A stretch of 10,000 nucleotides of DNA, from NCBI GenBank assembly GCA_002005505.1, contig KV908484.1, positions 298,236 to 308,235 on the forward strand, read 5' to 3'. The first letter of the stretch is position 1. Every line of letters begins with the position of its first letter. Below are positions 7,831-10,000 of this stretch, piece by piece. The stretch comes from Botryococcus braunii. Taxonomy: Eukaryota; Chlorophyta; Trebouxiophyceae. The position numbers and the translations under genes are program-made. The notes beneath the pieces are model-generated. The model saw nothing but the letters and a program-made list of their open reading frames with translations, searched no databases and was not told the DNA's origin.

Positions 7831-7995
7831 CCCCAAGGCGGAGGTGAAGGAGGAAGGGAGGCCCATGGACATATCTCCAAGGGATTGCTGCGCCATGGCG
7901 GTCACCTCGGCGGCCTTGTCCCCCAGGAGGGACCCGAAAGCTCCCAGTCTCTGACTTGTGAACTTATTTTGCAACGCCTGTTGCCCCCACATCAC
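7759..7995 (-). CDS. Candidate minus-strand open frame, 78 aa, unrecognised
   Basis: The frame begins MMWGQQALQNKFTSQRLGAF and contains GSLLGDKAAEVTAMAQQSLG and ALGTGAGSASGLLSTLRQYA. Composition is Ala, Gly, Ser, Leu and Gln rich with GC-rich third positions, which looks like an amphipathic helical segment. An in-frame TGA lies four codons upstream of the ATG. An internal caacag|gcg could serve as acceptor if it is a last exon. It ends inside the ~70 bp repeat array and starts 5 bp after the stop of the Q/N-rich minus frame. No family recognised. Confidence 0.28.
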   Translation of the reverse strand: MMWGQQALQNKFTSQRLGAFGSLLGDKAAEVTAMAQQSLGDMSMGLPSSFTSALGTGAGSASGLLSTLRQYAQKDITK

Positions 7996-8000
7996 CAGTG

Positions 8001-8477
8001 TTAATCAAACCCTACAAAAGCGTATTCTATCCTCCTATAAGTAGGATGAGATGCACAGTGTGTTGCCATGTATACCATCAGTATGTTTCCCACTGTTGCT
8101 GTCATTGTTGGCATTGCTGCTTTTGTATTGCTGTTGTCCTTGACGTTGACGTTTACATTGTCATCGTCGCTGTCATTGTAGTCGTTGTTGTTGCTGCTAT
8201 TGTTGCTGTTGCTGCTGCTGTCGTTGTTGTTGTTGTTGCGTTGTTGTTGTTGCTGCTGCTGCTGGTGCTGCTTCTGCTGCTGCTGTGGCTGTGGCTGTGC
8301 TGTTGCTCTTGCTAATGTTCTCGTGGTTGTTGTTGTCCTTGTCGTCATCTTTGACAACCTCCATGAATGTCTTGTGAGTGTGGTAACGGTCTGCCGTCCC
8401 CTCCCACTCCTCCTGCTTCCTCCTCTTCTTTGCCTTCTGCTATCTGCATTCACTATTTGGCGTAGAGTGCGGCACAT
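8001..8477 (-). CDS. Candidate Q/N/D-rich open frame, 158 aa
   Basis: The minus-strand frame starts MCRTLRQIVNADSRRQRRGG, is Arg- and Thr-rich for about 60 residues, then has QPQPQQQQKQHQQQQ, an N-rich and then S/N/D-rich stretch, and a short mixed tail ending EYAFVGFD before TAA. The Q/N part comes entirely from a trinucleotide repeat on this strand (CAR/AAY/GAY). Prion-like Q/N tracts are common in some protist proteomes, but openness of repeat DNA is weak evidence for a gene. The plus strand is also open as Leu/Val/Cys runs. Confidence 0.2.
   Translation of the reverse strand: MCRTLRQIVNADSRRQRRGGSRRSGRGRQTVTTLTRHSWRLSKMTTRTTTTTRTLARATAQPQPQQQQKQHQQQQQQQQRNNNNNDSSSNSNNSSNNNDYNDSDDDNVNVNVKDNSNTKAAMPTMTATVGNILMVYMATHCASHPTYRRIEYAFVGFD
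8094..8348 (+). repeat. Imperfect (GTT/GCT)n trinucleotide repeat
   Basis: About 255 nt keep a period of three, written mostly as gtt, gct, gtc and ctg triplets. The purest section is at about 8206-8284 (tgctgctgctg and gttgttgttg runs). It resembles an expanded and decayed CAG/CAA-type repeat on the minus strand. Confidence 0.9.
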
Positions 8478-8667
8478 TGTATTCCCTTCATTTTAGCAAT
8501 CCAGCACACGTAGTCAACTGCAGAAAGATTTGTAGTGCATTAACACCCGAGTCTTCCCAAATCTGTGCCTTACCATGTTGGCACGTTTCAGTACTGTCCC
8601 TCTTCACTGGGAAGGGAATTGGGGCTTCCTACAGCCTTCTCCCTTTCCAGGCCAAGGACTTGCCACC
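8349..8667. other. Unassigned, pyrimidine-rich in part
   Basis: Bases 8396-8450 are C/T-rich (cctcccactcctcctgcttc). From 8451 to 8667 the sequence is of ordinary complexity and open on the plus strand (8477-8824), with no recognisable domain. Confidence 0.4.
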
Positions 8668-8708
8668 GGGAACTCCCGCGAGGTCGAATTTGTGTGGATT
8701 TTCAGCGC
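8668..8708 (+). repeat. Short dispersed repeat, copy 2
   Basis: This matches the reverse complement of 79-120 at roughly nine bases in ten. The GAATTTG near 8686 and the CAAATTC starting at 8708 form a 7 bp inverted repeat around the end of the match. In the reading frame used for the minus-strand 1-246 segment, both copies encode LPRG-(Q/R)-ICVDF-(E/Q)-R. Confidence 0.75.
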
Positions 8709-8852
8709 AAATTCCTTTCATTCGAGTCGAGACAGTCCCGATCGTGGCAGATTTCGGGCTGAAATGTGATCACGCCGGAGCTCCCATTACCACAGAAGCA
8801 TATTGCATGCAAAATGAAAAATAAGACCAACAAGAAAACTACTCATCGTCAT

Positions 8853-8883
8853 ATCAGCAGCAGCATCAGCATCAGCATCATCA
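8853..8883 (+). repeat. (CAG/CAT)n trinucleotide microsatellite
   Basis: Roughly ten triplets of cag and cat (tcagcagcagcatcagcatc and continuing to catcatca). It is short and not in a credible coding context. Confidence 0.9.
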
Positions 8884-9217
8884 AGCAGGGAACGTCGAAG
8901 AAAGTCACCTCGAAGGCTGAGGAGGCTGCTGACTCAGCGGAATGACCAGAATCGTCCCCTCCAGAAACCTTGGTCCCCAGGCTCCCGCCAACTCCGAAGG
9001 AGAATTCTCCTCCCACACCGGAAACGGTTCGAGCCACACCTGCTCCCACAGTCCCGCAACCCTGTTTTTGTCAACTGCTACAGGCTTGACCTCTTTTCCA
9101 CCTCCTGATCTACATTGTTTTCACCCGACTCCTCTAGACTCGCTCTCCCCTTCCCATTCCTCCCGCTCTTCCTCCCTCAATCTTTTGCCTTTCTATGTAT
9201 GCTTCGCCTCCGTCCCT
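8884..9217. other. Unassigned, increasingly pyrimidine-rich
   Basis: No gene signature. A plus-strand frame opened at 8942 runs for 291 codons, but beyond about 9120 it is carried by C/T-rich and TG-rich repeats. From about 9150 the strand is strongly C/T-biased. Confidence 0.5.
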
Positions 9218-9339
9218 CCCACCCCCCATCCCTCCCTCCCTCCCTCCCTCTTCCCCCCTCCCGTCCTCCCCCCCCCCGCCCCTCCGCTCTCTCCCCTCCC
9301 ATCTCTCCCTCGCTCCCTAACCCCCCGCTGCCCCCATCC

Positions 9340-9340
<1 letters not shown>
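9218..9340 (+). repeat. C/T-rich polypyrimidine tract with (CCCT)n
   Basis: The strand is nearly purine-free, including ccctccctccctccctc near 9230. It leads directly into the (TG)n array. G on the opposite strand occurs in repeated triplets. Confidence 0.93.
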
Positions 9341-9341
<1 letters not shown>

Positions 9342-9391
<50 letters not shown>

Positions 9392-9395
9392 CGCG
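9342..9395 (+). repeat. (TG)21 followed by (CG)6
   Basis: A pure TG array (9342-9383) passes without a gap into CG dinucleotides (9384-9395) and then ggcaccgggt. The order pyrimidine tract, TG, CG is the same as on the minus strand at 1169-927. Confidence 0.95.
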
Positions 9396-9596
9396 GCACC
9401 GGGTATCGTGTGTATATCCGCAACTGTGAGCGCAGCGGGCATGTACACGTCTGCGTGCGAGTGTGCGCTGGATCAGCTGTGAGTCTCCTTGAATCAGACT
9501 TCGCATCTCCCACTCACACACAGCACAAAACCTCTGCTGAAACAGGAAGGTGGAATCAACGACAAACCAGCCGCAACGAACTCGGCTTTTTCTATA

Positions 9597-9737
9597 CTTC
9601 CCCTCATTACGCCTGCATTTTGCTTTTCTTTCTTCCCCTCACTACGCCTTCATTCGCGTTTCCTTTTTCTGCTCCTCTTTTTTCCGCTCTTCTTTTTTTC
9701 GCTCTTCCTTTTTCCCCTCACTACGCCTTCAATTCGC
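9597..9737 (+). repeat. Pyrimidine-rich minisatellite, ~25 bp motif in three copies
   Basis: The motif ttcccctcaytacgcctkca recurs at about 9597, 9632 and 9711. The wider gap between the second and third copies is filled by a shorter sub-repeat, ttttccgctcttc / ttttcgctcttcc. Confidence 0.85.
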
Positions 9738-9921
9738 TCTACTTTTTTCTTCTGGCTTTTCTGTGTGTGGGATGGAGCCCCGCCCGGGGGGTTGGGGGCA
9801 CCTCCAGAGAGAAGTAAAACGAAATGAAAAAGCTCCCAGACGGTGAGGGGCAGGGGGAGAGAAGAAAAACAGTATTCCGCAAAGGATGGCAGTTTATCCA
9901 GTGGAACGAGTATGACACAGG

Positions 9922-9957
9922 GGAGGAGGGCAAGGGAGGAGGGCAAGGGAGGAGGGC
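9922..9957 (+). repeat. 13 bp G-rich tandem repeat (2.8 units)
   Basis: The unit gggaggagggcaa occurs at 9922 and 9935, with a partial third at 9948-9957. The evenly spaced GGG runs fit the pattern required for an intramolecular G-quadruplex. Confidence 0.92.
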
Positions 9958-10000
9958 GCACCGGCTCGGGGGGTGTTGGGGCCCATGGACTGCAGCCGCC

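Noticed and set aside
8942..9817. 291-codon plus-strand open frame
   Set aside because: The openness comes from C/T-rich, TG and pyrimidine minisatellite DNA. The product is Pro/Ser/Leu-rich with a Cys-Val run and has no domain.

Overview
The window is nuclear DNA from a eukaryote. It holds one gene I can name with confidence, on the + strand at 4000-5115. This is a three-exon gene with consensus GT-AG introns that encodes a RING-box protein (RBX1/ROC1/Hrt1 family), the RING-H2 subunit of cullin-RING ubiquitin ligases. Introns, abundant long microsatellites, homopolymer runs of 38-52 nt and low gene density rule out a bacterial or archaeal origin. The RBX1 protein departs strongly from the nearly invariant animal, plant and yeast forms, so I infer a protist or algal host, but the window does not identify the species.

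Layout. 1-607: an A-rich run followed by two unrecognised minus-strand open segments. 660-1284: compound satellite block of (TG)n, (CG)n, (CA)n, (GA)n and (T)52. 1433-3302: repeat-rich block containing two ~480 bp diverged copies of one element, each built of two ~157 bp monomers, with a separate 95 bp direct repeat and a tRNA-promoter-like signature between them. 3305-3999: probable 5' flank of RBX1. 4000-5115: RBX1. 5116-7319: no recognisable gene, only weak candidate exons (best at 6738-7033). 7320-7830: degenerate ~70 bp tandem array carrying short GCCT-N4-AGGC palindromes. 7759-8477: two minus-strand open frames back to back, the first made Q/N/D-rich by a trinucleotide repeat. 8668-8708: a short inverted match to 79-120. 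9100-9395: pyrimidine tract, then (TG)n, then (CG)n. 9597-9957: pyrimidine-rich and G-rich minisatellites.

No operon-like logic applies. The RBX1 product would work with cullins and substrate adaptors encoded elsewhere. The rest is mostly repeats and unassigned intergenic DNA. The most interesting observation is that RBX1 keeps all eight ligands of the two RING zinc sites but has replaced all four ligands of the family's third zinc site.
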